DNA of 64,000 bases from Alteromonadaceae bacterium Bs31 (GTDB taxonomy: Bacteria; Pseudomonadota; Gammaproteobacteria; Pseudomonadales; Cellvibrionaceae), in contig FXAI01000003.1 of NCBI GenBank assembly GCA_900177435.1, positions 248,001 to 312,000 of the forward strand, read 5' to 3'. Below, one piece after another: positions 15,791 through 24,718 of the stretch. Every line of letters starts with the position of its first letter. The stretch's first letter is position 1. Below the pieces are notes generated by a model. It did no database searches and was not told the DNA's origin. It saw nothing but the letters and a program-made list of their open reading frames with translations. The position numbers were made by a program, and so were the translations under genes.

Positions 15791-17434
15791 ATGGCAGAAA
15801 ATGCCCTGTTGCGCATAGCAATTGAAAAACTCCCCCTTGGGCTCTCGATGTTTGATCAGGACGACAAACTGCTATTGGCCAATAAGCAGTATGGCCAGAT
15901 ATGGAACCTGCCCGAAGAGCTGAGCGAACCGGGCACCTCCTTTTCCGTCATTATGAAACAAAGCTTTGGCGAAGAAACAGAGCAAAGCCGATCCCAATCA
16001 GTGCCGCCACTGGGCATCTCAAGCGTGCGGCGGCGGGAGTGGAGAATGGACAATGGTCGCCATATTGAGATCGTTGTCACCCGATTGCCCGACGGGCGCA
16101 GTATCGCTTTACACGAAGACGTTACGGCACAGCGACAAGCGGAGGCTCAAATAACCTACCTGGCCGAGCATGATCAGCTCACAGGCCTGCCCAACCGCAA
16201 CGTGATGCTAAGCAGAGTGAGCGAGTACCTTCAGCGCAACGAGCGAGGTGACGACCTCGCTGCACTGTGGCTCAACCTGGGCAGCTTTAAACTGGTCAAT
16301 GACAGCTACGGGCACAGCTTTGGCGACAAACTGCTGTGCCTGGCCGCTGACCGGCTGCGCAAGTGTTCACGTAAAACAGAGTTCCTGGCGCGCTGCGACG
16401 GCGACGAGTTTGTCATCTTACAATGTGGCCCCCAACAGCCAGCAAGCTCTTCTGAGCTGGCGCAAAGGTTAATCGATGAATTTAGCCACACCTTCAATAT
16501 CGAGGATAACTTAGCTCAGGTTGGGCTCAGCGTTGGCATTGCCCTAGCGCCCGGGGATGGAAATAGCGCCGGTGAGCTAATAAAAAACGCACACCTTGCA
16601 ATGGATAGGGCTAAAGAAAATGGTCGAAACACTTTCTGCTATTTCGAATCGCAAATGGATGCCCGCATACAAAGTCGCCGGGTAATGGAAATTGATCTGC
16701 GATCGGCACTGCAGCGCAAAGAACTACACCTTGCTTTCCAACCACTGTTAGATCTGAAGCAAGGGAAAATAACCGCCTTTGAAACGCTACTGCGCTGGCG
16801 GCACCCTTCAAAAGGTAACGTATCCCCGGCAGATTTTATTTCTGTTGCTGAGCAAGCCGGGCTGATTATTCCCATCGGGCAGTGGGTGCTTGCTCAAGCC
16901 TGTCAGGTGGCCAAAAGCTGGCCCTCGGATATCCGAGTTTCCGTCAACCTGTCACCCATGCAGCTTGCTCATGCCTCACTCATTGATGACGTAAACACTA
17001 CCCTGGCGGATACCGGGCTAGATGCCAGTCGCCTGGAAATAGAAATTACCGAATCGGTAATGATGGAAGACCCTTCACAAGCCCTGATTCAACTGCAAGC
17101 GCTCTCAAAACTGGGGGTGCGTTTGGCCATCGATGATTTTGGCACAGGTTACTCCTCGCTGAGTTACCTGCACAGCTACCCGTTCGACCGAATTAAAATA
17201 GATCGCTCCTTTGTCAGAGACCTGGAAAACAACCCGGAGGCGCAAACCATTATCAGCGCAATGGTTAACCTTGGGGTAAACCTCAATCTGGCGGTAACGG
17301 TAGAAGGAATAGAAACCGAGCAGCAATTACAAGCAGTGCGCAGCACCGGCGCGGGTGAAGTTCAGGGTTTCTTGTTCAGCAAGCCACTACCTGCAGAGCA
17401 TGTAGTGGGCTTACTCAACACCTTAAAAGTTTAA
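15791..17434 (+). CDS. PAS-GGDEF-EAL cyclic-di-GMP protein, probable phosphodiesterase
   Basis: The 547-residue protein has an N-terminal PAS_7-like domain (residues 10-115), a GGDEF domain (about 125-285) and an EAL domain (about 300-540). The GGDEF signature is degenerate: it reads DGDEF (RCDGDEFVIL), and the metal-binding DLD of active cyclases is replaced in LWLNLGSFKLVND. The EAL domain keeps its catalytic set: E in FETLLRW, NLSPMQL, EITESV, DDFGTGYSSL, K and D in IKIDRSF, VEGIET and QGFLFSKP. It is therefore expected to degrade c-di-GMP, with the GGDEF domain regulatory. Start uncertain: coding-like sequence runs in frame back to 15692 without ATG, GTG or TTG. Confidence 0.88.
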   Translation: MAENALLRIAIEKLPLGLSMFDQDDKLLLANKQYGQIWNLPEELSEPGTSFSVIMKQSFGEETEQSRSQSVPPLGISSVRRREWRMDNGRHIEIVVTRLPDGRSIALHEDVTAQRQAEAQITYLAEHDQLTGLPNRNVMLSRVSEYLQRNERGDDLAALWLNLGSFKLVNDSYGHSFGDKLLCLAADRLRKCSRKTEFLARCDGDEFVILQCGPQQPASSSELAQRLIDEFSHTFNIEDNLAQVGLSVGIALAPGDGNSAGELIKNAHLAMDRAKENGRNTFCYFESQMDARIQSRRVMEIDLRSALQRKELHLAFQPLLDLKQGKITAFETLLRWRHPSKGNVSPADFISVAEQAGLIIPIGQWVLAQACQVAKSWPSDIRVSVNLSPMQLAHASLIDDVNTTLADTGLDASRLEIEITESVMMEDPSQALIQLQALSKLGVRLAIDDFGTGYSSLSYLHSYPFDRIKIDRSFVRDLENNPEAQTIISAMVNLGVNLNLAVTVEGIETEQQLQAVRSTGAGEVQGFLFSKPLPAEHVVGLLNTLKV

Positions 17435-17465
17435 AGAAGCTCAGATTACACCTGGCATAAAAGCG

Positions 17466-20165
17466 CTATAACCACTTAAAGCCAAATAATTCCTTTATGC
17501 CCGAAAGAATAAATGTGGGCATCGCTGCAATTGCAATTGTCATGAGCAGATGCTTCCCTGATACAGGAACCGTACCCAGAATCAAATTTCCCAAGGGCGA
17601 ATAAATGAGCGCAATGGAAACTCCTGTGGCAGCAAACAATACAGTAATCAGTAACTTGTTCTCAAAGGGGTTTAATCGATAAATACTTTTGAAACTTCGG
17701 GCATCCAATAAATGGAAGTTCTGAATAAATATTAAAGAAAGGAAAGCGATAGTTTGAGCGTAAGCGTAGCTACCCCCTCGACTCAAAACCAGGTCGAACA
17801 GGGCGTAAATTATGTAACCGTGAATAAGGCCTCGCACCAATATACGTGCCCCAAGGCCATCGGCAAAAAAACTCTCGTCGCGCTTGCGGGGCTTGCGGCT
17901 CATTAAATCCGCTTCCTGCTTCTCCCAACCCAGGCACAAACTCGGCATGGCGTCGGCCAGTAAGTTAATCCATAAAATCATTAATGCGGTTAAGGGCACC
18001 AAGGGGTCGTTGGCCATTAACAAAAAGGCGAACAATACACAGCTTACTTCTGATACGTTTGCGGTCAAACCAGCACGCAAATATTTGCGAATATTGTCGT
18101 AAATACGGCGCCCCTCTCTTACCGCAGAAACAATGGTGGAAAAATTATCATCCAGCAACACCAAGTCGGCAGAATCTTTTGCCACCTGGGTTCCAGCAAT
18201 TCCCATGGCTACGCCTATATCTGCATTGCGCAAGGCGGGGGCATCGTTTACGCCATCACCGGTCATAGCGACCACTTCATTGGTGGCTTGCAGCGCTTTA
18301 ACAATACGCTGCTTATGCTCTGGAGAAACCCGTGCAAACACACTGGTTTTGGGCACCAGCTCCCGCAGTTTACGGTCACTGATTTCTTCCAGTTGTGGGC
18401 CGGTGATAACCAACTCATCATCGTTGCGACGTATACCCAACTCTTCAGCAATAGCCTGTGCAGTAGCAGCGTGATCGCCGGTAATCATTACCGTGCGAAT
18501 GCCCGCATCGGCGCATTGGGCTACCGCTTCTACCACTTCCGGTCGGGGTGGGTCGATAATGCCGTGCATGGCGAGGAAGGTTAAATCTTTTTCGTGCTCC
18601 TCTTGTGGCTTATCAATATCCGCCTCGGTTATTTCCACGAAAGCCAGCGCCAATGTTCGCAATGCACGTTTACCAAATGCCTCGATGCCCAGATGAATTT
18701 TTTGCTCGAATTCGGGTGTTAGTGCCTGCGCCTCATCATTCCAGTAGACTTTATTTGAACGGCCTAGCAGCACGTCCGGTGCCCCTTTGGCAATTAACCA
18801 GTGGCGCCCCAAAGGCCCACGAATAATCGAGCTGGCCATTTTTCGTTTGGAGTCGAAAGGAAAGCTTTTCAATAATTCAAAGCCCTCGTCGTAGAGTGCC
18901 TCCCGATAGATACCGACCTTGGTCCCAGCAACGACTAAAGCACCTTCGGTGGGGTTACCCTGAACACTGTAGCGGCCGTCTTTTTCCTGCAACTGAGCAT
19001 CATTACAAATGGCGGAAATAATCAGGCCGTATTTCAGTTGGGGAGTTTGCTCCAAATCCAACTCCTCGCCCTGGGTATCCAGAAATCGGCCAACAGGTTC
19101 AAAACCCTGACCGGTAACATCGAAGGTACTGCCACCACTCCAGTAGGCAACAACCTGCATTTGGTTTTGTGTAAGGGTGCCGGTTTTATCAGAACAAATT
19201 ACTGTGGTAGAACCCAGCGTTTCTACCGACGCCAATTGCCGAACACGGGCATTGCCGCTAGCCATTTGCTTAGCGCCCATAGTAAGTACGATAGTTACAA
19301 TGGTAGGTAAACCTTCTGGAATGGCCGCCACACACAAAGAGATACCCGTTTGCAGCATTTCCAGCCAATCGGCACCGTTAGAAAGACCTATACCCACCAC
19401 TATGGCAACCGCAGCCACAGCTACACCGATCAGGGCGTGGGAAAGAGTATTTAAACGGCGCTGCATTGGTGTTTCTACACTTTCTGCGGTTTGCATTAAA
19501 TTTGCTATATGGCCGACTTCGGTATCCATACCCGTACTTACCACTACGCCTGTTCCATTACCCGCAGCAACTATTGTGCTCATAAAACACATATTTATGC
19601 GGTCACCAATGCCCAGCTCAGGTGCATGAAGCGTATCAATACTTTTTTCTACCGGTTCGGACTCACCGGTTAACGCAGATTCGTCAATCTGAAGCTGATT
19701 AGTGTTGAGCATACGCACATCTGCACCCACCACGTCGCCGGTATTGAGCTTAATAACATCGCCGGGCACCAAGTGTTTAACCGGTAGTTTTTCCCAGCTG
19801 CCAGAGCGCAATACCACGGCGTTGGGAGCGCCCATCTCCCGCAAGGAATCGAGTGATTTCTTTGCGCCCAACTCCTGAATAAAGGTTATTAGTGCATTGG
19901 CTACTACGATTACCAGAATGGCAATGGCGTCAACCATGTGGCCACCGAAGCCGGAAAGTACGCCACCAACAGCGAGAATAACCAGCATGGGGTTTTTAAA
20001 TTGCACCAGGAACAGCATCAGGGTGGACATTTGTACCGCTTCGGCCAACTCGTTAGCACCATATTTTTGCAACCGAGCCTGCGCTTCTTGCGTGCTCAAG
20101 CCCTGCTCCAGGCTGGTATCCAATTGCGTTACAAGTTTGCTGGTATCTAAATTAAACCATTTCAT
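17466..20165 (-). CDS. P-type cation ATPase, PMR1/SERCA-like (probable Ca2+ exporter)
   Basis: This 899-residue P2-type ATPase has the N-terminal cation ATPase domain, actuator TGES (residues 168-171), phosphorylated aspartate in SDKTGTLTQNQ, and the hinge TGDGVNDAPAL. The transport-site residues agree with calcium pumps: PEGLP in helix M4, N and E in NVSEV of M5, and N and D in NLLADAMP of M6, where SERCA has NLVTDG. Thr799 of SERCA site I is replaced by Ala, so one ion, or Mn2+, may be moved. It lies alone, convergent with the GGDEF-EAL gene. It probably exports Ca2+ from the cytoplasm. Confidence 0.9.
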   Translation of the reverse strand: MKWFNLDTSKLVTQLDTSLEQGLSTQEAQARLQKYGANELAEAVQMSTLMLFLVQFKNPMLVILAVGGVLSGFGGHMVDAIAILVIVVANALITFIQELGAKKSLDSLREMGAPNAVVLRSGSWEKLPVKHLVPGDVIKLNTGDVVGADVRMLNTNQLQIDESALTGESEPVEKSIDTLHAPELGIGDRINMCFMSTIVAAGNGTGVVVSTGMDTEVGHIANLMQTAESVETPMQRRLNTLSHALIGVAVAAVAIVVGIGLSNGADWLEMLQTGISLCVAAIPEGLPTIVTIVLTMGAKQMASGNARVRQLASVETLGSTTVICSDKTGTLTQNQMQVVAYWSGGSTFDVTGQGFEPVGRFLDTQGEELDLEQTPQLKYGLIISAICNDAQLQEKDGRYSVQGNPTEGALVVAGTKVGIYREALYDEGFELLKSFPFDSKRKMASSIIRGPLGRHWLIAKGAPDVLLGRSNKVYWNDEAQALTPEFEQKIHLGIEAFGKRALRTLALAFVEITEADIDKPQEEHEKDLTFLAMHGIIDPPRPEVVEAVAQCADAGIRTVMITGDHAATAQAIAEELGIRRNDDELVITGPQLEEISDRKLRELVPKTSVFARVSPEHKQRIVKALQATNEVVAMTGDGVNDAPALRNADIGVAMGIAGTQVAKDSADLVLLDDNFSTIVSAVREGRRIYDNIRKYLRAGLTANVSEVSCVLFAFLLMANDPLVPLTALMILWINLLADAMPSLCLGWEKQEADLMSRKPRKRDESFFADGLGARILVRGLIHGYIIYALFDLVLSRGGSYAYAQTIAFLSLIFIQNFHLLDARSFKSIYRLNPFENKLLITVLFAATGVSIALIYSPLGNLILGTVPVSGKHLLMTIAIAAMPTFILSGIKELFGFKWL

Positions 20166-20312
20166 AGCAGCTCCTTTTGAGCATAAACGGTAAATAATGG
20201 ATTGACTCGAAAAGTATCAGTTCGACTATCTTGGCTGACAGCTTGTTACAATTTATTTTTCCCAAGAATCACAAGCGTGGAATGTAAATTATTTTCCTGC
20301 GGCCTCACTGTA

Positions 20313-20612
20313 CTAGCTAGCTACAAGGCCATTTTTCTCGAGCGCCTTGTATATTTTTCTGCTGGTTTTAGCCAAGCTGGAAATATCACCAAGAGAGGGC
20401 TGGTCGCCCTGCGCCAGCGCCCACTCCCAGTCTTCCACTTCACGGCGTAAATATTGAATCAGTTTTTTAGGGCAACCTATACACACCCTGCGACACAAGA
20501 GGATATCAGACCTATCAAGCGGCAATGCCTTACGTATCTCACACAGTAGTTGAGACATGGCCTCAGCCGTTTTTGGCTTCATTTTATTGCGTGAAGTAAA
20601 GGTAACACTCAT
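20313..20612 (-). CDS. Conserved hypothetical protein with Cys cluster
   Basis: This 99-residue cytoplasmic protein has the central motif CRRVCIGCPKKLIQYLRREV (residues 41-60), with cysteines spaced C-x3-C-x2-C. A tryptophan-rich segment and a C-terminal Ser/Lys-rich helix follow. The motif resembles small conserved Pseudomonas hypotheticals with GCPKKL, but I cannot name a function. The cysteine spacing could bind zinc or an iron-sulfur cluster. It is followed by the P-type ATPase gene on the same strand after about 150 bases. Confidence 0.65.
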   Translation of the reverse strand: MSVTFTSRNKMKPKTAEAMSQLLCEIRKALPLDRSDILLCRRVCIGCPKKLIQYLRREVEDWEWALAQGDQPSLGDISSLAKTSRKIYKALEKNGLVAS

Positions 20613-21037
20613 CGATAAAAACTAAAATATGGTGGGGGGCAATTTCTTAACAGGAATACACCCGCATTATAGTTGCTTATGCAGCCCCCCGACAATCATC
20701 ATCGATACCGCTCAAAATCATTGTCACAATTGCAAAAGGAATAGATGAATGCCATTGCAGGAACAGCTAAACAACTTACGCCAATGGAACTCAACGCCAT
20801 AAGCGGGAAAAATCCGTGACGAGCATGGCCAGCTTTATCAACACGTGCTCCTGTCATTGATCGCGTTCAACAGCTATCTAAATGCGGTAAAGTTCTATGG
20901 GCTAATTTAAGCGTGAATATACAAAATCGGACACTCCGGTTTTTGACGCACCTTACGAAAGCGCAATATCCAATGTGCAGATTGCCGACGTCCACAGGTA
21001 AAACTAGAGCCCACGGCAATAAGACCCGACAAGTAAT
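20613..21037. other. Gene-poor intergenic region
   Basis: This 425-base stretch lies between the Cys-cluster hypothetical and the end of the AlbA_2 sensor gene. The only possible coding feature I support is the 24-codon micro-ORF at 20745-20819. A 61-codon open frame near 20913 has no ribosome site and no protein-like character. Near its left end GGGGGG (20635-20640) faces CCCCCC in GCAGCCCCCCG near 20690, a possible weak hairpin. Confidence 0.5.
20745..20819 (+). CDS. Micro-ORF resembling a double-glycine-type leader peptide
   Basis: This 24-codon ORF is preceded by AAAGGA at 20735-20740, 4 bases before the ATG. The product ends LTPMELNAISGKNP. The ELxxIS-G pattern is that of bacteriocin and RiPP leader peptides cut after Gly-Gly, although here the second Gly is Lys. 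A one-base backward shift at the GGGAAAAA run (20805-20812) would extend it with a Ser/Thr/Cys-rich tail ending in CSCH at 20857. No peptidase-transporter or modification enzyme is nearby. This is a speculative call. Confidence 0.22.
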   Translation: MNAIAGTAKQLTPMELNAISGKNP

Positions 21038-22378
21038 TTACTTACTCGCCCAGCGCCCTTTTATGTACTCGAAAGCCTCACTCATACTAAGAGGCTGAGA
21101 ACTGGCGGAGGCCCTGATATAAAAAGCCTCGCTGGCGCCCTCCTTAAGAAAGACGGGTTTATCGCATGCGCTAACATTGACAATGCAAATCTCACTATTG
21201 TTTACGCCAACAATATCAATTTTTATAAAGCTGTGTATATTTTTCCCCAACTTTTGATTTAAGAGATTGGTTAACGCCAAACTTAAGCCATCACTATTTT
21301 TTTTACTGAAAGTACTATAATCGTTTTCCAAACCGAGAACACTTCCGTCATCGTCCACACCAATAAAAAGAATTCCGCCCTCAGAGTTCAAAAAGGCTGA
21401 AATTGTCTTTAATATTATGTTCTCCAAACTTTTATTGGTTTCCTGCTTGCGATAATCCCAGTGGAAGCTCGATTTAAACTCTATTTTTTGGCTCTCTCCC
21501 TTACGGATAATTGCTCCCCAATCCTTGGTATCGCCATCCACCCTCTCTTTATGCTTATTTAATGACCTCACCAGGTATACCGCAAGCAAAACGAGAAGAG
21601 CGACGACTATTAGAAGAAAAACAAATAGCGCCGTATTGGATGTTTTTTTCTGTATGCCCAAATGATACTTATCGGCAATGTCCAGCAGTACATCCATACC
21701 AATAGTCTCAGAGCCCTTCATCATGCTACGAAACAGCGACAAGCTATCTTTACGTAGTACAGGCCTTAGATCGGAGGTGGTGAGATGAAAAAAATGCCGG
21801 TATCCCTCTGGCGCGGGGTTTTCCAAGTGCTCACTGATGGGGTCAGCCCTTTCCGCAACAAAAACCTCCAGCTGGCGGCTATTTATCAAGCCCTGTAGTT
21901 CAGCCGAATTATCCAATAGATTGAGAGGCAGGTCAGGCAATTTATTGTTAAGCTGGCGTAACAATCGCGGCTCATTCACCAGAGTAATAGCCTGATCCAA
22001 CTCAAGCAGTGTGCTGACCTCAATATCTCGCCGAACAAAAACAGCCGTAACTGTACGAGAGATTGTTCTGCCGACTATCAGCGAGGAGTCTTCTAGCTCT
22101 CCGCGCAATGCTGCAATAGCATCTACCTTTTTTTCTTTCAACAGTTTCAGGCAAGCATCAACGCCACAGGAAACAAAGGCTATATCATGGCCCGACACAT
22201 CAGCCCATGCTCTCCAGATATCGACTACCGCTCCAGCAGCCTCTCCCTGTTCATTGCTATAGCTATAAGGTGGAATGCCGGTGTCATAGGCAATCGTCAA
22301 ACTCTCCGCTTGCACAGCCCCCACAGCACAAAAAATAACAATGATGATTAGTCGCTTCACTTCCAGAACCCTATGCAA
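21038..22378 (-). CDS. Membrane sensor: periplasmic binding domain fused to Schlafen-type AlbA_2 domain
   Basis: The 446-residue protein has a signal peptide (1-24) and a periplasmic solute-binding domain of the SBP_bac_3 type (about 25-235, opening SLTIAYDTGIPPYSYSNEQG). One transmembrane helix follows at about 249-271 (LFVFLLIVVALLVLLAVYLV), then a cytoplasmic AlbA_2/Schlafen domain (about 288-440). The AlbA_2 core shows GESQKIEFKSS, ISAFLNSEGG and LFIGVDDDG. The two glutamates 5 residues apart and the later aspartate match the spacing of the acidic site of Schlafen-core RNases. It could be a ligand-gated nucleic-acid-binding or RNase receptor. No partner gene lies beside it. Confidence 0.8.
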   Translation of the reverse strand: MHRVLEVKRLIIIVIFCAVGAVQAESLTIAYDTGIPPYSYSNEQGEAAGAVVDIWRAWADVSGHDIAFVSCGVDACLKLLKEKKVDAIAALRGELEDSSLIVGRTISRTVTAVFVRRDIEVSTLLELDQAITLVNEPRLLRQLNNKLPDLPLNLLDNSAELQGLINSRQLEVFVAERADPISEHLENPAPEGYRHFFHLTTSDLRPVLRKDSLSLFRSMMKGSETIGMDVLLDIADKYHLGIQKKTSNTALFVFLLIVVALLVLLAVYLVRSLNKHKERVDGDTKDWGAIIRKGESQKIEFKSSFHWDYRKQETNKSLENIILKTISAFLNSEGGILFIGVDDDGSVLGLENDYSTFSKKNSDGLSLALTNLLNQKLGKNIHSFIKIDIVGVNNSEICIVNVSACDKPVFLKEGASEAFYIRASASSQPLSMSEAFEYIKGRWASK

Positions 22379-22660
22379 TACGGTGGTTTCGTTCGAAAAG
22401 GCAGCTTACCAGAACAAGGCGCACATACTCTAGTGAAGAGCTATGTAGCCGAAACAAAGCACAGCGAAAACGGGGGATGAGGAAAGCCTCCCCCAGAATT
22501 AGCATGACTTATAGCAATTTTTGGTGAGACGCCATTTTTAAGACAATACTTGATCTATCTCGCTTCTATGCCTGGGGCATTAGGCGCAATATCGAGCAGC
22601 TATATCAATGTCAATAAAAGGAGAACGGCTGTGGGCCCCGGAAGATTTTTTGAAAGTGGG

Positions 22661-22906
22661 ATGTGGGTATTTCCCTGTATGATGTTTTGCATAATGCTTT
22701 TAGTCGCCTTTGTGCTGATAAAACGCTACGGGGGCATTCAGCAAGCGCTGGACGTAGTATTTACACGCTTACCGGAACAGCCCAAAATGAACCAACTGGA
22801 ACAAAACACACAGGGCGAAAGCCCACTGGACATTATTAAGCTCCGCTATGCGTCGGGAGAGATCTCCAAAGAGCAGTACGAGGCGATGAAAAAGGAATTA
22901 GCCTAA
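22661..22906 (+). CDS. Small membrane protein with C-terminal SHOCT domain
   Basis: From the ATG at 22661 the product is 81 residues. It has one N-terminal hydrophobic helix (MWVFPCMMFCIMLLVAFVLI), a polar linker, and a C-terminal SHOCT motif (LDIIKLRYASGEISKEQYEA) that ends four residues before the stop. SHOCT segments are short oligomerisation helices found at the ends of many bacterial membrane proteins. The frame opens at a TTG at 22550, but those residues are not typical. It stands alone between two minus-strand genes. Confidence 0.75.
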   Translation: MWVFPCMMFCIMLLVAFVLIKRYGGIQQALDVVFTRLPEQPKMNQLEQNTQGESPLDIIKLRYASGEISKEQYEAMKKELA

Positions 22907-23056
22907 ATTGCCAAGCATCTTCAGTTAAAATTTATTTCAGAAGATAAAGCTTTAAGGTCTAGGGTCGTTCTGAACAAGGTAACGATCATTCGAAGAAATT
23001 GTGCAGTATTCCCTTGTTCGATTGAATTCGATCTACATACACCGCGGCAGACCCCG

Positions 23057-23989
23057 CTAAAACATTTTTGCCCAGGTAATGCCTAAGGTACCCAGATCAC
23101 TGCCGGTACGGCGGTGGGTCTCGCCGTAGAGATACACCAATTTTAGCGATTGTGCTTTTGACACTGGCATACCCATAGACAAGGCATACGCAGAATTGCT
23201 CCGGTCATCATCCTTTTTTACTCCGCTAATGGTGGACTGCCCACCCCTTCCTTTCGCCAAGCTGGCAGAGAGCCAATAACCACCCGTAAAACGTCTAATC
23301 ACGTGCCCTTGCAACTCATAAATATTGTCTTGTTCACGGGTATTACCGTTAAAGAAGGCCTTGTTTTCAGTAAAGAAATACGCCGAAGCGGTAAGCTCAT
23401 AAGACCATTGCCCGCGGGAATGAAGCAAACCTAACTGTGGTTGCACCATATAGCGATTTTGACCAAGGTTAAGCAGTTTTGTTTTATCGTATTGCCCTAA
23501 AGGAAGCCCCAGGGCTATTGCTATCCCCACCTGTGTATTTACCGGATGATCAACAAAGTAGCGTTGTAATCCTGCTCGGGAGGCTACCGGAGCACCCAAT
23601 AGATTCATCGAAAAGCGCAGGCGTGGGTCCGCCAGGCCAGAGCGTTGTACACTGGCTTCACTGCCATCTAACATTCCATCCCAATGCGCTTGCTGCAAGG
23701 GTAAAAGTGCATCTATACGCGCCAAGTTGTTACCTATGGCAAACGGTTTTACATAAGAAACACCTACAGTCTGAACATCTACGGTAGCAGACTCAATTTT
23801 TAATGCCGGGTCAAAAGCAATATCTCCAGTGGTGTACGCATAGCCCGCGCCAATAACATGAGCACCAACCGGCAGTGGCGTCCAGCGACGGGGCTCCACG
23901 TCTTGGGCAACTGCGATAGTTGAGACACACAGGCACAGCACAGTAAAAAATAAAGTAAAACCACCATAACGAGAAATTAAAATATTCAT
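23057..23989 (-). CDS. Outer-membrane beta-barrel, Phenol_MetA_deg/transporter family
   Basis: This 310-residue precursor has a signal peptide cut after about residue 28 (STIAVAQ). The mature part has alternating beta strands typical of the Phenol_MetA_deg family (PF13557), including LPVGAHVIGAGYAYTTGDI near the start and LADPRLRFSMNLLGAP near residue 125. It ends with an aromatic residue (TWAKMF), a usual signal for outer-membrane assembly. Members are annotated as transporters or meta-pathway proteins, but few have known substrates. Single gene with its own promoter region. Confidence 0.8.
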   Translation of the reverse strand: MNILISRYGGFTLFFTVLCLCVSTIAVAQDVEPRRWTPLPVGAHVIGAGYAYTTGDIAFDPALKIESATVDVQTVGVSYVKPFAIGNNLARIDALLPLQQAHWDGMLDGSEASVQRSGLADPRLRFSMNLLGAPVASRAGLQRYFVDHPVNTQVGIAIALGLPLGQYDKTKLLNLGQNRYMVQPQLGLLHSRGQWSYELTASAYFFTENKAFFNGNTREQDNIYELQGHVIRRFTGGYWLSASLAKGRGGQSTISGVKKDDDRSNSAYALSMGMPVSKAQSLKLVYLYGETHRRTGSDLGTLGITWAKMF

Positions 23990-24192
23990 ATAAAATCGAT
24001 TATTTACTTTCTAAGCTGAAAATAAATGCTTCCACAAAGCCTGCACCTGGAAACTTAGGCCGCGAGCTTACGAGCAATAGAAAAAAACGACGAAATAATA
24101 TTATAGATGCTGCTTAAGCCGTCTGCACGACATATAAGGGAGGGCCTTGCATCAGGTAAGGCGAAGGGCTCAAATAGAGATTATGTTGGACC

Positions 24193-24564
24193 CTACTCTT
24201 CGTTTACCCTGTCGAGCCATAAAACAAGCGGCGGCGACAAAAGCAAGTACAGGAGACCTAAGCCAATAAATAATAAGGTGAGCGATATTAAAAAATGAAG
24301 GTCTAAAGTGAAGTTTCTCACAATATCTATGGCACCGAGCACCAGAGCAATACTGCAGAGTACCAGCAACACTTTCCGAGCCAGCCTATTCCCCTGAAGT
24401 AGAAACTGAAAGGTATAATAGCCAAACCCCAGCGTCACAACATAGCTCGCCAAAAACGTAATTTTTTGATCCTCATTCAAATAGCTGAACTGGTACAAAA
24501 AAGCACTTGAGGCGCTCAGCACAAAACCCACAGCAGCAAAAACAAGAGACAACTTCAAGTTCAA
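24193..24564 (-). CDS. Predicted four-helix membrane protein
   Basis: This 123-residue hydrophobic protein has about four transmembrane helices (residues 5-27, 37-58, 63-83 and 87-113). It ends with a short charged tail, LDRVNEE. The only in-frame start is a TTG at 24564 with no strong ribosome site, so the 5' end is uncertain. I do not recognise the family. It is one of several unlinked membrane or lipoprotein genes on this strand in the accessory block. Confidence 0.55.
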   Translation of the reverse strand: MNLKLSLVFAAVGFVLSASSAFLYQFSYLNEDQKITFLASYVVTLGFGYYTFQFLLQGNRLARKVLLVLCSIALVLGAIDIVRNFTLDLHFLISLTLLFIGLGLLYLLLSPPLVLWLDRVNEE

Positions 24565-24718
24565 GGGCTTAGGTATAGCTTTATACTTTTCGATAACTCA
24601 CTCTCCGGGCGCAATAGTCTTTGTACTGCATTGAATCATATAGAAACCCCAAGAAAAACTGGCAATAACATTCTCGTTCAACAGCGATTGCCTGAACAGA
24701 CGTCGAAAGATAAAGTCA

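Noticed and set aside
20913-21098. A 61-codon plus-strand frame
   Set aside because: There is no ribosome site and no protein-like pattern; it overlaps the end of the AlbA_2 sensor gene.
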